Part shown: piece by piece, positions 17,872 through 26,728 of the stretch
Numbering within the stretch: the stretch's first letter is position 1
Layout of the letters: each line of letters starts with the position of its first letter
Source of the DNA: Proteiniclasticum ruminis
GTDB lineage: Bacteria > Bacillota > Clostridia > Clostridiales > Clostridiaceae
NCBI RefSeq assembly: GCF_900115135.1
Contig: NZ_FOVK01000001.1
Location: 496,001-560,000, forward strand
DNA length: 64,000 nt
Direction of reading: 5' to 3'
Program-made: the position numbers and the translations under genes
The notes under the pieces: generated by a model
Databases searched by the model: none
Seen by the model: only the letters and a program-made list of their open reading frames with translations
What the model was told of the DNA's origin: nothing

Positions 17872-19689
17872 TTATTTATTACGCGCTGCACGCTTTCTCT
17901 GTGTATGGTCCAGATATTTCTTGCGGAGTCTGATGTTCAGTGGTGTCACTTCTACAATTTCGTCTTCAGCGGCAAACTCCAGATAGTTTTCCAGTGTCAT
18001 TTTCTTCACTGGCACAAGCTTAAGTGCATCATCTGCACCAGAGCTTCTTGTATTGGTCAGCTGCTTTTTCTTGCAGACATTCACGTCGATATCTTCCGCT
18101 CTAGAGCACTCACCACAAACCATACCTGCATAAACTGGAGTACCAGCTTCAATAAAGAGTGTTCCTCTTTCTTGTGCATTGTACAGTCCATAGGTGATTG
18201 CATCTCCTGTTTCAAATACTACCAGAGATCCACGGCTTCTGCCAGGCATTTCACCCTTAACTTTGTCGTATCCCTGGAATACATGGTTCATGATTCCATT
18301 TCCTCTGGTATCTGTCATGAATTCATTTCTAAAACCAATCAGTCCTCTAGCAGGAATCACAAACTCCAGTCTGGTATATCCATTGACAGCAGATGTCATG
18401 TTGACCATTTCCGCTTTTCTTGGTCCGAGTTTTTCCATGACAGTACCCATGAACTCTTCTGGTACATCGATGGTTAAGAATTCCATAGGCTCCATAAGAA
18501 CCCCATCAATTTCCTTGTTGATTACTCTAGGCTTGGAAACCTGAACTTCATATCCTTCTCTTCTCATGGTTTCAATCAGAATGGATAGATGCAGTTCTCC
18601 TCTTCCTGATACTTCAAAGGTGTCAGGCGTAAGCTCTGTAACACGAAGAGAAACGTTGGTTTCAAGTTCTTTCATCAGTCTGTCTCTGAGATGTCTTGAT
18701 GTGATGAATTTTCCGTCTTGTCCAGCGAAAGGTGAATCATTGACCATAAAGTTCATGGATAGAGTTGGTTCATCAATGTGAACAAATGGCAATGCTTCAG
18801 GTGCATTGGCGTCTGTTACGGTATCTCCGATATGAACATCACCAATTCCTGAAATAGCTACGATATCTCCAATAGCCGCTTCATCTGTATCTACTCTTTT
18901 CAGTCCATCATAAAGATAAAGATTGGAAATGGTTGTTTTTTTGATATTTCCCTCAATATCTATAACAGCAATGGCCTGATTTCTCTTGGCAATACCTCTG
19001 GTGATCTTTCCAATGGCAATCTTACCAACGAAATTATTATGGTCCAGTGTTGTAATCAGCATCTGGAAAGGTCCAGCTATATCGCCTTCTGGTGGCTTCA
19101 CATATTCAATGATCTTTTCGAGGAGTGGAATCATATCAACCATCTCATCACTTGGATCATCTCCAGCATATCCGTCTCTTGCAGAAGCATAGATGATGGG
19201 GAAGTCACACTGCTCATCAGTAGCTCCAAGCTCTACAAACAGGTCAAATACCTCATCGATGACTTCTTCTGGTCTGGCGTCCTTCTTGTCAATCTTATTG
19301 ACAACAACCATAGGGCTTAATCCGGCTTCTAAGGCTTTCTTCAGTACAAACTTTGTCTGTGGCATAGCTCCTTCATTGGAATCAACCACAAGCAGTACTG
19401 AATCCACCATCATGAGGACTCGTTCCACTTCACCACCAAAATCCGCATGACCTGGTGTGTCAACAATATTAATTCTATACCCTTTGTAATGAATTGAAGT
19501 GTTCTTGGATAATATGGTAATTCCTCGTTCTCTTTCGAGGTCATTGGAATCCATAACTCTTTCTTCCACTTTCTCATTGGCTCTAAATGTATTGGATTGT
19601 CTCAGCATCGCATCCACCAGGGTAGTCTTACCATGGTCAACGTGAGCTATGATGGCGATATTTCGCACATTTTCTCTTTTATATGACAT
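17872..19689 (-). CDS. typA: Translational GTPase TypA/BipA
   Basis: A 605-residue ribosome-associated GTPase with EF-G-like domains. The G1 motif AHVDHGKTT is at residues 15-23, with DTPGHADFG and [13 protein letters not shown] further on; the C-terminal domain is unique to BipA. The family aids ribosome assembly and growth under stress or cold. It has an extended -10 promoter upstream and is followed by mltG. The position between rnj/ylbF and mltG matches the gene order I recall for Clostridium. Confidence 0.97.
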   Translation of the reverse strand: MSYKRENVRNIAIIAHVDHGKTTLVDAMLRQSNTFRANEKVEERVMDSNDLERERGITILSKNTSIHYKGYRINIVDTPGHADFGGEVERVLMMVDSVLLVVDSNEGAMPQTKFVLKKALEAGLSPMVVVNKIDKKDARPEEVIDEVFDLFVELGATDEQCDFPIIYASARDGYAGDDPSDEMVDMIPLLEKIIEYVKPPEGDIAGPFQMLITTLDHNNFVGKIAIGKITRGIAKRNQAIAVIDIEGNIKKTTISNLYLYDGLKRVDTDEAAIGDIVAISGIGDVHIGDTVTDANAPEALPFVHIDEPTLSMNFMVNDSPFAGQDGKFITSRHLRDRLMKELETNVSLRVTELTPDTFEVSGRGELHLSILIETMRREGYEVQVSKPRVINKEIDGVLMEPMEFLTIDVPEEFMGTVMEKLGPRKAEMVNMTSAVNGYTRLEFVIPARGLIGFRNEFMTDTRGNGIMNHVFQGYDKVKGEMPGRSRGSLVVFETGDAITYGLYNAQERGTLFIEAGTPVYAGMVCGECSRAEDIDVNVCKKKQLTNTRSSGADDALKLVPVKKMTLENYLEFAAEDEIVEVTPLNIRLRKKYLDHTQRKRAARNK

Positions 19690-19721
19690 CTTATTCCTCC
19701 AGTTTCTATATCTAACAAGTT

Positions 19722-19730
19722 ATTATAGCA
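19722..19730 (-). promoter_or_regulatory. Extended -10 promoter for typA-mltG
   Basis: TGCTATAAT on the minus strand, about 33 bases before the typA start. The -35 is weak. It lies just downstream of the terminator that ends the alaS-to-ylbF run. Confidence 0.6.
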
Positions 19731-19803
19731 CAAAATCCTTGAGTATGTAGGATTTCTTCCATGGAGATCCAGATGTAACCGATTAAACTTCTGATTTTTT
19801 TCT

Positions 19804-19838
19804 TAAAGAAAAAGCAGCGAGCTTTTATTCTCACTGCT
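19804..19838 (-). terminator. Terminator after ylbF-like gene
   Basis: AGCAGTGAG/CTCGCTGCT stem (one G-T pair) followed by TTTTTCTTT on the minus strand. It ends the long alaS-ireB-ruvX-DUF1292-fur-rnj-ylbF run. Confidence 0.85.
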
Positions 19839-19852
19839 TCTTAAGACTTATT

Positions 19853-20200
19853 CTACTTGCCAGCACCAATGACATCCACACCTACAGCATCATTGATGAT
19901 TTTCATCATATCTTCAAAAAGAATAGAAAATCTCACTTCCGCCTGCAGATATTCATTGATATCAGGATTGGTCTGGATAACAGATGCAAAGTTCTGCATC
20001 TTTTCTGTGGTTTCATCCGTGACTTTCCCGGTTTCCATGGATTCTGTATAGGCTGCAATTTGGATTTTTCTGAAATCCTCCAGCATTTTTGATTTGGTCT
20101 CATCCGCTTGAATTTTTAACGCAGCCTCCCGAAATGCCACCACATCCGGATGGATTTTTAGTTCTGCTGCCAGTTCATTGAACTTGTCATAAATATTCAA
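19853..20200 (-). CDS. YlbF/YmcA family protein
   Basis: A 115-residue, mostly helical protein of the YlbF family. In B. subtilis YlbF and YmcA (RicF, RicA) form a complex with YaaT that guides RNase Y and affects sporulation and biofilm. The start is TTG with GGAGG eight bases upstream. It sits 14 bases after rnj, encoding RNase J, so it is co-transcribed with a different ribonuclease. The match is by fold pattern and length, with no catalytic motif, and the exact subfamily is uncertain. Confidence 0.75.
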   Translation of the reverse strand: MNIYDKFNELAAELKIHPDVVAFREAALKIQADETKSKMLEDFRKIQIAAYTESMETGKVTDETTEKMQNFASVIQTNPDINEYLQAEVRFSILFEDMMKIINDAVGVDVIGAGK

Positions 20201-20214
20201 CGTCTGTTCCTCCT

Positions 20215-21882
20215 TTATACTTCCATGATGATTGGCAGAATCATCGGTCTTCTCATGGTCTTTTCATACAGATGATTCTTCAGTGTGTCTTTGATAATAT
20301 TCTTTAATACATTCCAGTCCGTAATCTGTTTGTCTTCACATTCATAAAGCGCTTGCGCCACAACTTTTCTGGAACTTTCCATCAGTGCTTCCGCTTCTTT
20401 CACATAGACAAATCCTCTTGTAATGATATCTGGACCTGCTACGACTGAAGCGCTCTCCTTATCCATGGTCACCACAACGGTGATAATGCCATCTTCAGAA
20501 AGATGCTTTCGGTCTCTCAGCACAATACGTCCAACATCACCAACGCCTAATCCGTCGATAAGAACGTGTCCAGAGTTCACTGTTCCAGTCTTCTTAATAC
20601 CTCTACGATGTACTTCAATGACATCACCGTTTTCTGGAAGCACGATACTGGATGGATTCATCCCCATTTTAATAGCAAGATCCCTGTGTTCTTTCAGCAT
20701 TCTAAATTCTCCATGCAGCGGTACCAGATGTTTGGGTCTGGTCAGTGTATGAATGAGCTTGATTTCTTCCTTGCATGCATGCCCCGAGACATGGATGGAT
20801 TCAAGCTTACCATATACTACTTCTGCGCCTAGTTTGGACAATCTGTCTATGGTTCTGAAAATCGGTTTCTCATTTCCTGGAATTGGCGATGATGAGAATA
20901 CTACCGTATCACCAGGTTTTACCTGAATTTTTCTATGCATGTTATTAGCCATTCTGGAAAGTGCAGCCATGGGTTCACCCTGACTTCCAGTTGTGATAAT
21001 CAGCACCTGATTGTCAGGATACTTCTTAATGTCATCAATTGAAATAAGATGCTTCTCATCCACACTAAGATAGCCAAGATCCAATGCGATGGGGATGATA
21101 TTTTCCATAGAACGTCCTGATACAGCGATCTTTCTTCCCTGAGCTACTCCAGCTTCGATAATCTGCTGAATTCTATGTACATTGGATGCAAAGGTAGAAA
21201 TAATAATTCTGCCTCGTACTCCGTGGAATATTCTCTTGAAACTCTCGCCTACACTGGACTCGGAAATAGTATATCCTTCTCTTTCCACATTCGTTGAATC
21301 ACACAGCAGTGCAAGCACCCCGCGCTTTCCAAGTTCTGCGAATCTTTGCAGATCAATAACTTCTCCATCCACAGGAGTGAAATCCACTTTAAAGTCTCCT
21401 GTATGGATGACTGCTCCAAGCGGAGTATGGATAGCCAGTGCGCAGGAATCTGCGATGGAGTGATTCACTTTAATGAACTCCACTGACATCTTCTCCAGCT
21501 TGATTGTATCCTTAGCCTTCACAATATTCACGGTGACCACGTCTTGAATTCTGTGTTCGGTAAGTTTCAGATTGATCAGTGCTGCCGTAAGCTTTGTCGC
21601 GTAAACAGGAACGTTCACCTGTTTCAGCACATAAGGAAGTGCACCAATATGGTCTTCATGACCATGGGTGATAAAAATCCCCTTGATTCTATCCTTATTT
21701 TTCACCAGATAGCTTACATCTGGGATTACTACGTCAATACCAAGCATGTCATCATCCGGGAATTTAAGACCACTGTCCACCACGATAATTTCATCCTTGT
21801 ACTCTACGACTGTCATATTTTTGCCGATTTCATTGGTTCCGCCAAGAGGTATAATTTTCACATTATCCTTCTCTTTTGTCAT
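20215..21882 (-). CDS. rnj: Ribonuclease J
   Basis: A 555-residue metallo-beta-lactamase/beta-CASP ribonuclease. The zinc ligands are in THGHEDHIGA; NHSIAD, HTGDFK and the CDSTN motif follow, and the C-terminal part carries the VSGHA and HGE motifs plus a dimerisation domain. RNase J acts as a 5' exonuclease and endonuclease in mRNA decay. The start at 21882 has AAGGAGG upstream and overlaps the end of the Fur-family gene by 20 bases. The upstream in-frame start at 21924 lacks a ribosome site. Confidence 0.97.
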   Translation of the reverse strand: MTKEKDNVKIIPLGGTNEIGKNMTVVEYKDEIIVVDSGLKFPDDDMLGIDVVIPDVSYLVKNKDRIKGIFITHGHEDHIGALPYVLKQVNVPVYATKLTAALINLKLTEHRIQDVVTVNIVKAKDTIKLEKMSVEFIKVNHSIADSCALAIHTPLGAVIHTGDFKVDFTPVDGEVIDLQRFAELGKRGVLALLCDSTNVEREGYTISESSVGESFKRIFHGVRGRIIISTFASNVHRIQQIIEAGVAQGRKIAVSGRSMENIIPIALDLGYLSVDEKHLISIDDIKKYPDNQVLIITTGSQGEPMAALSRMANNMHRKIQVKPGDTVVFSSSPIPGNEKPIFRTIDRLSKLGAEVVYGKLESIHVSGHACKEEIKLIHTLTRPKHLVPLHGEFRMLKEHRDLAIKMGMNPSSIVLPENGDVIEVHRRGIKKTGTVNSGHVLIDGLGVGDVGRIVLRDRKHLSEDGIITVVVTMDKESASVVAGPDIITRGFVYVKEAEALMESSRKVVAQALYECEDKQITDWNVLKNIIKDTLKNHLYEKTMRRPMILPIIMEV

Positions 21883-22360
21883 ATTTAGTTTCCTCCTTAA
21901 ATGTTTCCTCTTTAGCGCACTCATTACAAATACCGTAAAATTTTAAGCTATGATCGAGAACTTTGAAATTGTACTTCTTGCCAATTTCTTCCTCGATGGG
22001 ATCCAGGAGGTCGTCCATAAACTCCAGAACTTGGCTGCACTTAATGCACACCAGATGATGATGCGTATGATGCTCATCCTCTCTTGTCAGCTCGTATCTC
22101 GCAGTTCCATCTTTCAAGTCCAATCTTGTGACAAGATTTTCCTCGTGCATGAGCACTATGGTTCTGTAGACAGTTGCTAGACCAATTTCCGGCCTTTTCT
22201 TTTTTACGATGTCAAAGATCTCTTCCACTGTTAAATGCATTCCCACACTGTCAAGAATTGTATCCACAATCGCCTGTCTTTGGGGAGTCAGCTTATAACC
22301 GCTCTTTTTGAGCTTGTTTATTATTCTTTGAATATCCTCACTGGTACATGTTGGAGTCAT
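21863..22360 (-). CDS. Fur family metal-dependent regulator
   Basis: A 165-residue Fur/PerR/Zur family repressor. The N-terminal winged helix has the LTPQRQAIVDTIL and GLATVYRTI motifs; a histidine cluster (HHTHHH) and CIKC follow in the dimerisation domain, with a second CNEC pair near the C terminus forming the structural zinc site. Sequence alone does not tell iron, zinc, or peroxide sensing apart. It is one base after DUF1292 and overlaps rnj, an arrangement also seen in other clostridia as I recall. The C-terminal tail is charged. Confidence 0.9.
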   Translation of the reverse strand: MTPTCTSEDIQRIINKLKKSGYKLTPQRQAIVDTILDSVGMHLTVEEIFDIVKKKRPEIGLATVYRTIVLMHEENLVTRLDLKDGTARYELTREDEHHTHHHLVCIKCSQVLEFMDDLLDPIEEEIGKKYNFKVLDHSLKFYGICNECAKEETFKEETKYDKREG

Positions 22361-22361
22361 A

Positions 22362-22631
22362 TCAGTTCAGCCCGTCTTCGTCAAAAATAACACTGTACGC
22401 TTCTTCAATCATTGCGATTTCAACGTCATCATCAACTGTCTCAAAGAATTCATTGCCTTCTTCGTCGTATACAACTTTCAGGGCAGTGAATACAGGCTCC
22501 TCCTCATCACTTTCTACTGGAGATACAATGAAATACTCTACATCTTCAATTTCAAGTCTTGTTACTACCTCAACCTCGACTTCATTTCCTTCATCATCTG
22601 TCAGTACAATTAAGTCTGTCATATCTTCCAT
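22362..22631 (-). CDS. DUF1292 protein (YrzB-like)
   Basis: An 89-residue strongly acidic protein of the DUF1292 family, function unknown. The start at ATG 22631 follows AGAGG by eight bases; an upstream in-frame GTG overlaps the site. It lies 17 bases after ruvX, in the alaS-ireB-ruvX-DUF1292 order common to Bacillota. Confidence 0.88.
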   Translation of the reverse strand: MEDMTDLIVLTDDEGNEVEVEVVTRLEIEDVEYFIVSPVESDEEEPVFTALKVVYDEEGNEFFETVDDDVEIAMIEEAYSVIFDEDGLN

Positions 22632-22648
22632 AATTTTCACCTCTTTGT

Positions 22649-23068
22649 TTATTTTGTGCTGCTTAATTTATCTAAATAACCTTGAAGTATATAAGTGGCT
22701 GCGATTTTATCGACCAACCCTTTTCTCTTCTTTCTGGACATATCCGCTTCGAGCATGGCTCTTGTTGCAGCCATGGTGGTCAACCGCTCGTCCCAGAATA
22801 CCACTGTGAGGCCAAATTCTCTTTCCAGAACAGCACCGAACTCCATGGCTTTTTCCGCCTGTGGTCCGATGGTCCCATTCATATTCTTTGGTAACCCCAC
22901 AATAATTTCCTGAATTTCATAAGAATCAAAGATCTCGTGTAGATTTTCCAAATCCTTCTCCAGAGACTTTCTTCTTACCGTAGTTATGCCCTGAGCTGTA
23001 TAGTTGAGTGGATCGCTCACTGCGACTCCAATGGTCCTATCGCCCACATCCAGTCCTATATACCTCAT
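22649..23068 (-). CDS. ruvX: RuvX/YqgF Holliday junction resolvase family
   Basis: A 139-residue RNase H-fold protein. The start [18 protein letters not shown] holds the first catalytic aspartate; GLPKNM and the WDERLTT motif hold the other acidic residues. In E. coli YqgF processes pre-16S rRNA; the resolvase role is inferred from fold. ATG 23068 gives the canonical N terminus, with a TTG one codon earlier as an alternative. It follows ireB after a 140-base gap that has a hairpin and a candidate promoter. Confidence 0.93.
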   Translation of the reverse strand: MRYIGLDVGDRTIGVAVSDPLNYTAQGITTVRRKSLEKDLENLHEIFDSYEIQEIIVGLPKNMNGTIGPQAEKAMEFGAVLEREFGLTVVFWDERLTTMAATRAMLEADMSRKKRKGLVDKIAATYILQGYLDKLSSTK

Positions 23069-23094
23069 CAATTCATTTAAATCCTTTCATTTGT

Positions 23095-23113
23095 GACACA
23101 ATATTATTGTATC
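23095..23113. promoter_or_regulatory. Dyad overlapping a candidate ruvX -10
   Basis: GACACAATATTATTGTATC is a near-perfect dyad with 9-base arms and one mismatch. On the minus strand it contains TGATACAAT, an extended -10, located about 35-45 bases before ruvX. It could be an operator at an internal promoter. Confidence 0.4.
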
Positions 23114-23181
23114 AAACTTTCTTTAAAAAACCTTTAGGTTTTATCGTACCATTCTTACACAACTTGAGCATAAAAGCAATA

Positions 23182-23204
23182 GGGATACCATTCTCAGGTA
23201 TCCC
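23182..23204 (-). terminator. Hairpin after ireB (partial terminator)
   Basis: GGGATACC/GGTATCCC stem with a seven-base loop directly after the ireB stop. The following T stretch is interrupted (TATTGCTTTTA), so termination may be partial, tuning ireB over ruvX and later genes. Confidence 0.5.
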
Positions 23205-23209
23205 CCCTA

Positions 23210-23464
23210 CTATTTAATGTTCAAATAGGACTTTAGAACCTCTTCGAGGATTTCATCCCGCTCGAGCTTCCTGACAAGAGCTCTCGCACCATTATAGTTG
23301 GTGATATAGGTTGGATCACCCGAGATGATGTATCCTACCAGCTGATTCACTGGATTGTATCCCTTTTCGTTCAGTGCATTGTACACTTCTTCAAGAATCG
23401 CTTTGGTAAGATCTTTCTTGTCTTTCTCAAAGTCAAATTGCATGGTGTGATCTTTATTGTTCAT
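23210..23464 (-). CDS. ireB: IreB family regulatory phosphoprotein
   Basis: An 84-residue UPF0297/IreB protein (YrzL in B. subtilis). In Enterococcus IreB is phosphorylated by the PASTA kinase IreK and modulates cephalosporin resistance. The core [15 protein letters not shown] is very conserved in the family. The ATG at 23464 gives the canonical start; a GGGGGTG ribosome-site-like run lies more than 20 bases upstream with a small hairpin between. It follows alaS by 97 bases. Confidence 0.93.
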   Translation of the reverse strand: MNNKDHTMQFDFEKDKKDLTKAILEEVYNALNEKGYNPVNQLVGYIISGDPTYITNYNGARALVRKLERDEILEEVLKSYLNIK

Positions 23465-23561
23465 AATACTGCTGCAAATGCAGCTTCACCCCCCTTAAAA
23501 ATAGTACGTCACTATCTACATTATAAGGGATTCTTTTGAAATTGTATAGACAACTTAGAAA

Positions 23562-26186
23562 TTAAACCATAGATTGAAGCAGTTCAGAAACTTTTCCCAA
23601 GGCTTCTTCCAGCTTTTCTGGGTTTTTCCCGCCTGCTTGTGCCATATCGGGTCTTCCACCTCCGCCACCGCCAGCAATGGCCGCAACGTCTTTAATGAGT
23701 TTCCCAGCATGAAGGCCTTTCTTGACCAAGTCCTTTGAAATCATCACGGAGAAGCTTACTTTTTCCTCTCCTTTGGTACCTAGCACAACAACGCCGGACT
23801 GCAGTTTGTCCAGCACCTTTTCTGTAATTTCACGGAGTTCTGACGCTTCCACCTGGAATACTTCACCACGGACAAGATTCATTCCCTCAAGAACCTCTTT
23901 CTGAGCTAGAAGATCATCCACAAAAGATAGGGACTGTACTTTACGTATTTCATCCAGCTCCTTCTGAAGAGTTTTTTCTTCCTGAAGATGCTGTGCCACT
24001 TTCTGTACAATATCATTCTTCGTTGCTTTCACCAGTTCCTGGACTTCATCGAGCATTCTTTCTCTCTCGTTCATCAGTCTGATGGCATTGAATCCTGTAA
24101 CCGCTTCTATTCTTCTTACGCCAGAAGCAATTCCAGCTTCTGAGGTGATTCTGAACAGTCCAATTTCTCCCGAGTTCTTCACATGGGTACCACCACAAAG
24201 TTCTTTTGAGAATTCACCCACGGAAAGCACTCGGACCTCTTCACCATATTTTTCATCAAAAAGGGCCATGGCTCCTGATGACTTTGCTTCGCTCATGGAC
24301 ATGACTTCAGTGATCACCGGAGTTGCCATAAGCACTTCACTGTTTACAATATCTTCCACTTTTTTCAGCTCATCTTTCGTCATGGGCTGGAAATGATTGA
24401 AGTCAAATCTGAGCTTGTCTGGAAGCACAATGGAGCCAGCCTGATTTACATGATTTCCTAGCACCATCTTTAGGGCTTTATGCAGCAGATGTGTTGCAGT
24501 ATGGTTTCTTTCTGTACTCTTTCTAACATTTGCTTCTACAGTAAAAAGTGCTGCCCCAGGTGAAAGTGTTCCTTTTTTCACCACTACTTTATGCACTGTA
24601 TTACCATTTTTGCTCTTTCTGGTGTCCAGCACCAATGCTTCAAACACATCAGAGGAGATCACACCTACATCGCCAACCTGACCTCCCATCTCTGCATAGA
24701 ATGGCGTTCTGTCAGATACAACATATCCTTCCTGACCTTCTTCAAGAGTTTCTCTTAAAGCCTCATCATCATATACGCGTAAAATCTCTGCTTCTTCAGT
24801 AAGGCTGCCATATCCAGTGAAAGCTGTCACTACTTCTTCCTGCAGCACATCCACTCCTGTATTTTCAGACCCCATATAAGAGCTTTCTCCACGCGCTGCT
24901 CTCGCACGCTGTCTCTGGCTTTCCATTTCCTTTTTGAACGCTTCTTTATCAAGCTTGATTCCTTTCTCATCCAGAATTTCTTCTGTGAGTTCCAATGGGA
25001 ATCCGTAGGTATCATAAAGCTTGAATGCATGCTCTCCACTGAACACATCACCTTCCGTCTCATTCAAGAAGGAGATCAGAAGCTCCATCCCAGCATCAAG
25101 TGTCTCATGGAACTTCTTTTCTTCCAAGTCCACGATTTTTTCGATGTATTCGCGCCTTTCCAGTAAATCAGGATAGGCTTCACCATAACTGGCCATCACA
25201 GCATCCACGATTCTATTCAGGAACTGCTTCTCATGACCTAGAACGCGTCCGTGACGAGCGGCTCTTCGAAGCAGCCTTCTTAGCACATATCCTCTTCCTT
25301 CATTAGAAGGAAGCACACCATCCCCGATAAGAAATGCAATGCTCTTACTGTGATCTGCGATGATTCTCATGGAAACATCCGCTTCCTTGCTCTCCCCATA
25401 GGCTCTGCCCGTGACTTCTGATACTCTTCCAAGAATATTCTTCAGAATATCTATCTCAAAAATAGAGTCTACTCCTTGCATGATGGTCGCCATTCTTTCA
25501 AGTCCCATCCCTGTATCAATGTTGGGATTTGCCAAAGGATGATATACACCATTCTCATCTTTATCAAATTGTGTGAAAACAAGGTTCCAGAACTCCGTCA
25601 TCTCATCCCGGTCTGAAGCGGCAACAAATTCCTCGCTGGTGGTAATCTTGTCAGTTCCTTTATAATAATGGATTTCTGAACATGGACCACAGGGACCAAC
25701 ACCGATTTCCCAGAAATTATCTTCTTTTCCTAATCTGAAAATATGAGTTGGATCAATGTCTGTTTTTTCTTTCCAAAGATCAAAGGCTTCATCGTCTTCC
25801 AGGTATACTGTGGCATACAGCTTAGATTTATCGATTTTGAGCTCTTCTGTCACAAACTCCCACGCCCATGGAATGATCTCATTCTTGAAATAATCTCCAA
25901 ATGAAAAGTTTCCGAGCATTTCAAAAAATGTGGCATGACGCTTTGTTCTGCCCACGTTGTCAATATCTCCGGTTCTGATACATTTCTGGCATGTCGCCAC
26001 TCTTTTGGATGGGGGAACTTTAACCCCTGTAAAGTAAGGTTTCAGCGGAGCCATACCCGCATTGATGAGAAGCAATGATTTGTCGTCTTTTGGGACCAGC
26101 GGGAAGCTGTCCATAACAAGATGCGCCTTCTCATTGAAGAATGTTAGATATTTTTTTCTGATTTCGTTGGTCGTCATTTTTTCCAT
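23562..26186 (-). CDS. alaS: Alanyl-tRNA synthetase
   Basis: An 874-residue AlaRS of normal length. The class II core is N-terminal (RKYLTFFNEKAHL, then GRGYVLRRLLRRA). The editing domain has the HTATHLLH zinc motif and CGGTHVKNSGEIG. A coiled region and the glycine-rich C-Ala domain with GGGGGGRPDMAQAGG end the protein. The start has GGAGGG five bases upstream. It is preceded by a T-box leader with an alanine specifier and a consensus promoter, so it is induced by uncharged tRNA-Ala. Confidence 0.98.
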   Translation of the reverse strand: MEKMTTNEIRKKYLTFFNEKAHLVMDSFPLVPKDDKSLLLINAGMAPLKPYFTGVKVPPSKRVATCQKCIRTGDIDNVGRTKRHATFFEMLGNFSFGDYFKNEIIPWAWEFVTEELKIDKSKLYATVYLEDDEAFDLWKEKTDIDPTHIFRLGKEDNFWEIGVGPCGPCSEIHYYKGTDKITTSEEFVAASDRDEMTEFWNLVFTQFDKDENGVYHPLANPNIDTGMGLERMATIMQGVDSIFEIDILKNILGRVSEVTGRAYGESKEADVSMRIIADHSKSIAFLIGDGVLPSNEGRGYVLRRLLRRAARHGRVLGHEKQFLNRIVDAVMASYGEAYPDLLERREYIEKIVDLEEKKFHETLDAGMELLISFLNETEGDVFSGEHAFKLYDTYGFPLELTEEILDEKGIKLDKEAFKKEMESQRQRARAARGESSYMGSENTGVDVLQEEVVTAFTGYGSLTEEAEILRVYDDEALRETLEEGQEGYVVSDRTPFYAEMGGQVGDVGVISSDVFEALVLDTRKSKNGNTVHKVVVKKGTLSPGAALFTVEANVRKSTERNHTATHLLHKALKMVLGNHVNQAGSIVLPDKLRFDFNHFQPMTKDELKKVEDIVNSEVLMATPVITEVMSMSEAKSSGAMALFDEKYGEEVRVLSVGEFSKELCGGTHVKNSGEIGLFRITSEAGIASGVRRIEAVTGFNAIRLMNERERMLDEVQELVKATKNDIVQKVAQHLQEEKTLQKELDEIRKVQSLSFVDDLLAQKEVLEGMNLVRGEVFQVEASELREITEKVLDKLQSGVVVLGTKGEEKVSFSVMISKDLVKKGLHAGKLIKDVAAIAGGGGGGRPDMAQAGGKNPEKLEEALGKVSELLQSMV

Positions 26187-26210
26187 AATAACCCTCCATA
26201 TTTTTTTGCA

Positions 26211-26415
26211 ATAAAAAAAGCCTTCATCCCTCCAAGGGACGAAAGCTGCACTTCCGCGGTACCACCCTAGTTATGAATGCATGCATTCATCACTTTCACA
26301 CCATAGCTCCAAGGCAGCTTCATCCGAATATCCCAAAGACTTTCACCAGCCGTCTTCTCTCTACATGGTTCTATTCCGGAGTACTCCTCCTCTTCAACGC
26401 CATCTATTTTGTTTT
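26211..26415 (-). ncRNA. T-box leader (tRNA-Ala) of alaS
   Basis: The minus strand shows the T-box AGGGTGGTACCGCG (26268-26255), a terminator with a 13-bp stem (26219-26247) and a T7 run, and an upstream region with AGAGAGAAGACGG and GGTGAAAG elements typical of compact T-box leaders. A GCTGCC stretch after GATGAA, near 26312-26317, offers GCU or GCC specifier codons, both alanine. A perfect palindrome ATGAATGCATGCATTCAT (26273-26290) lies between. Uncharged tRNA-Ala would favour the antiterminator. Confidence 0.9.
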
Positions 26416-26610
26416 CATCTTCAAATTATACGGAGGAAACAAATCCTTGTCAAGGCAGTCTTTCTCTCCTCCAGAATAAAGCCATAATTTCATAAAACTA
26501 TCAATACTACCGAACTGCTCCACATAAATCATGATTCGGTAAGGAGCGTTGCTAATATCAAATACCTTCATACTTTTTTTATCAACACGGCTGTTACAGT
26601 CTATTCTCAC
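26404..26610 (-). CDS. Doubtful small ORF before the alaS leader
   Basis: A 68-codon frame (55 codons from the internal ATG at 26571) ends just before the T-box leader. Its codon use looks protein-like, and a candidate promoter lies upstream at 26663-26690. Against it: no well-placed ribosome site and the main alaS promoter sits inside it. I recognise no family. Confidence 0.2.
   Translation of the reverse strand: MRIDCNSRVDKKSMKVFDISNAPYRIMIYVEQFGSIDSFMKLWLYSGGEKDCLDKDLFPPYNLKMKTK
26425..26453 (-). promoter_or_regulatory. Consensus promoter of alaS
   Basis: Perfect TTGACA (26448-26453), 17-base spacer and perfect TATAAT (26425-26430) on the minus strand. Transcription would start near 26418, just before the T-box leader. 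Confidence 0.92.
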
Positions 26611-26662
26611 CTTTCATAAAGAACAAACTAGTCTAGCCATTCTATGAACCTCTTCAGAGTTT

Positions 26663-26690
26663 ATTATAGGAACGTTTCAAGGGCATTCAA
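26663..26690 (-). promoter_or_regulatory. Second upstream promoter on the minus strand
   Basis: TTGAAT, 16-base spacer and TATAAT on the minus strand, about 230 bases upstream of the main alaS promoter and back to back with the plus-strand stress-gene promoter. It would transcribe the doubtful small ORF and perhaps continue into alaS. Confidence 0.55.
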
Positions 26691-26694
26691 AAAG

Positions 26695-26728
26695 TTGACA
26701 TGGTTTGTTCGTAGACACGAACTATACT
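26695..26728 (+). promoter_or_regulatory. Promoter and palindrome before the stress gene
   Basis: TTGACA (26695-26700) and TATACT (26723-26728) are 22 bases apart, five more than usual. The spacer holds GTTCGT-AGAC-ACGAAC (26707-26722), a perfect 6-4-6 inverted repeat ending against the -10. The long spacer plus operator suggests a regulator that distorts the DNA or blocks access. Regulator unknown. Confidence 0.5.

Noticed and set aside
26707-26722. LexA box
   Set aside because: The dyad is GTTCGT-N4-ACGAAC, with half-sites in the opposite order to the Gram-positive LexA pattern CGAAC-N4-GTTCG.
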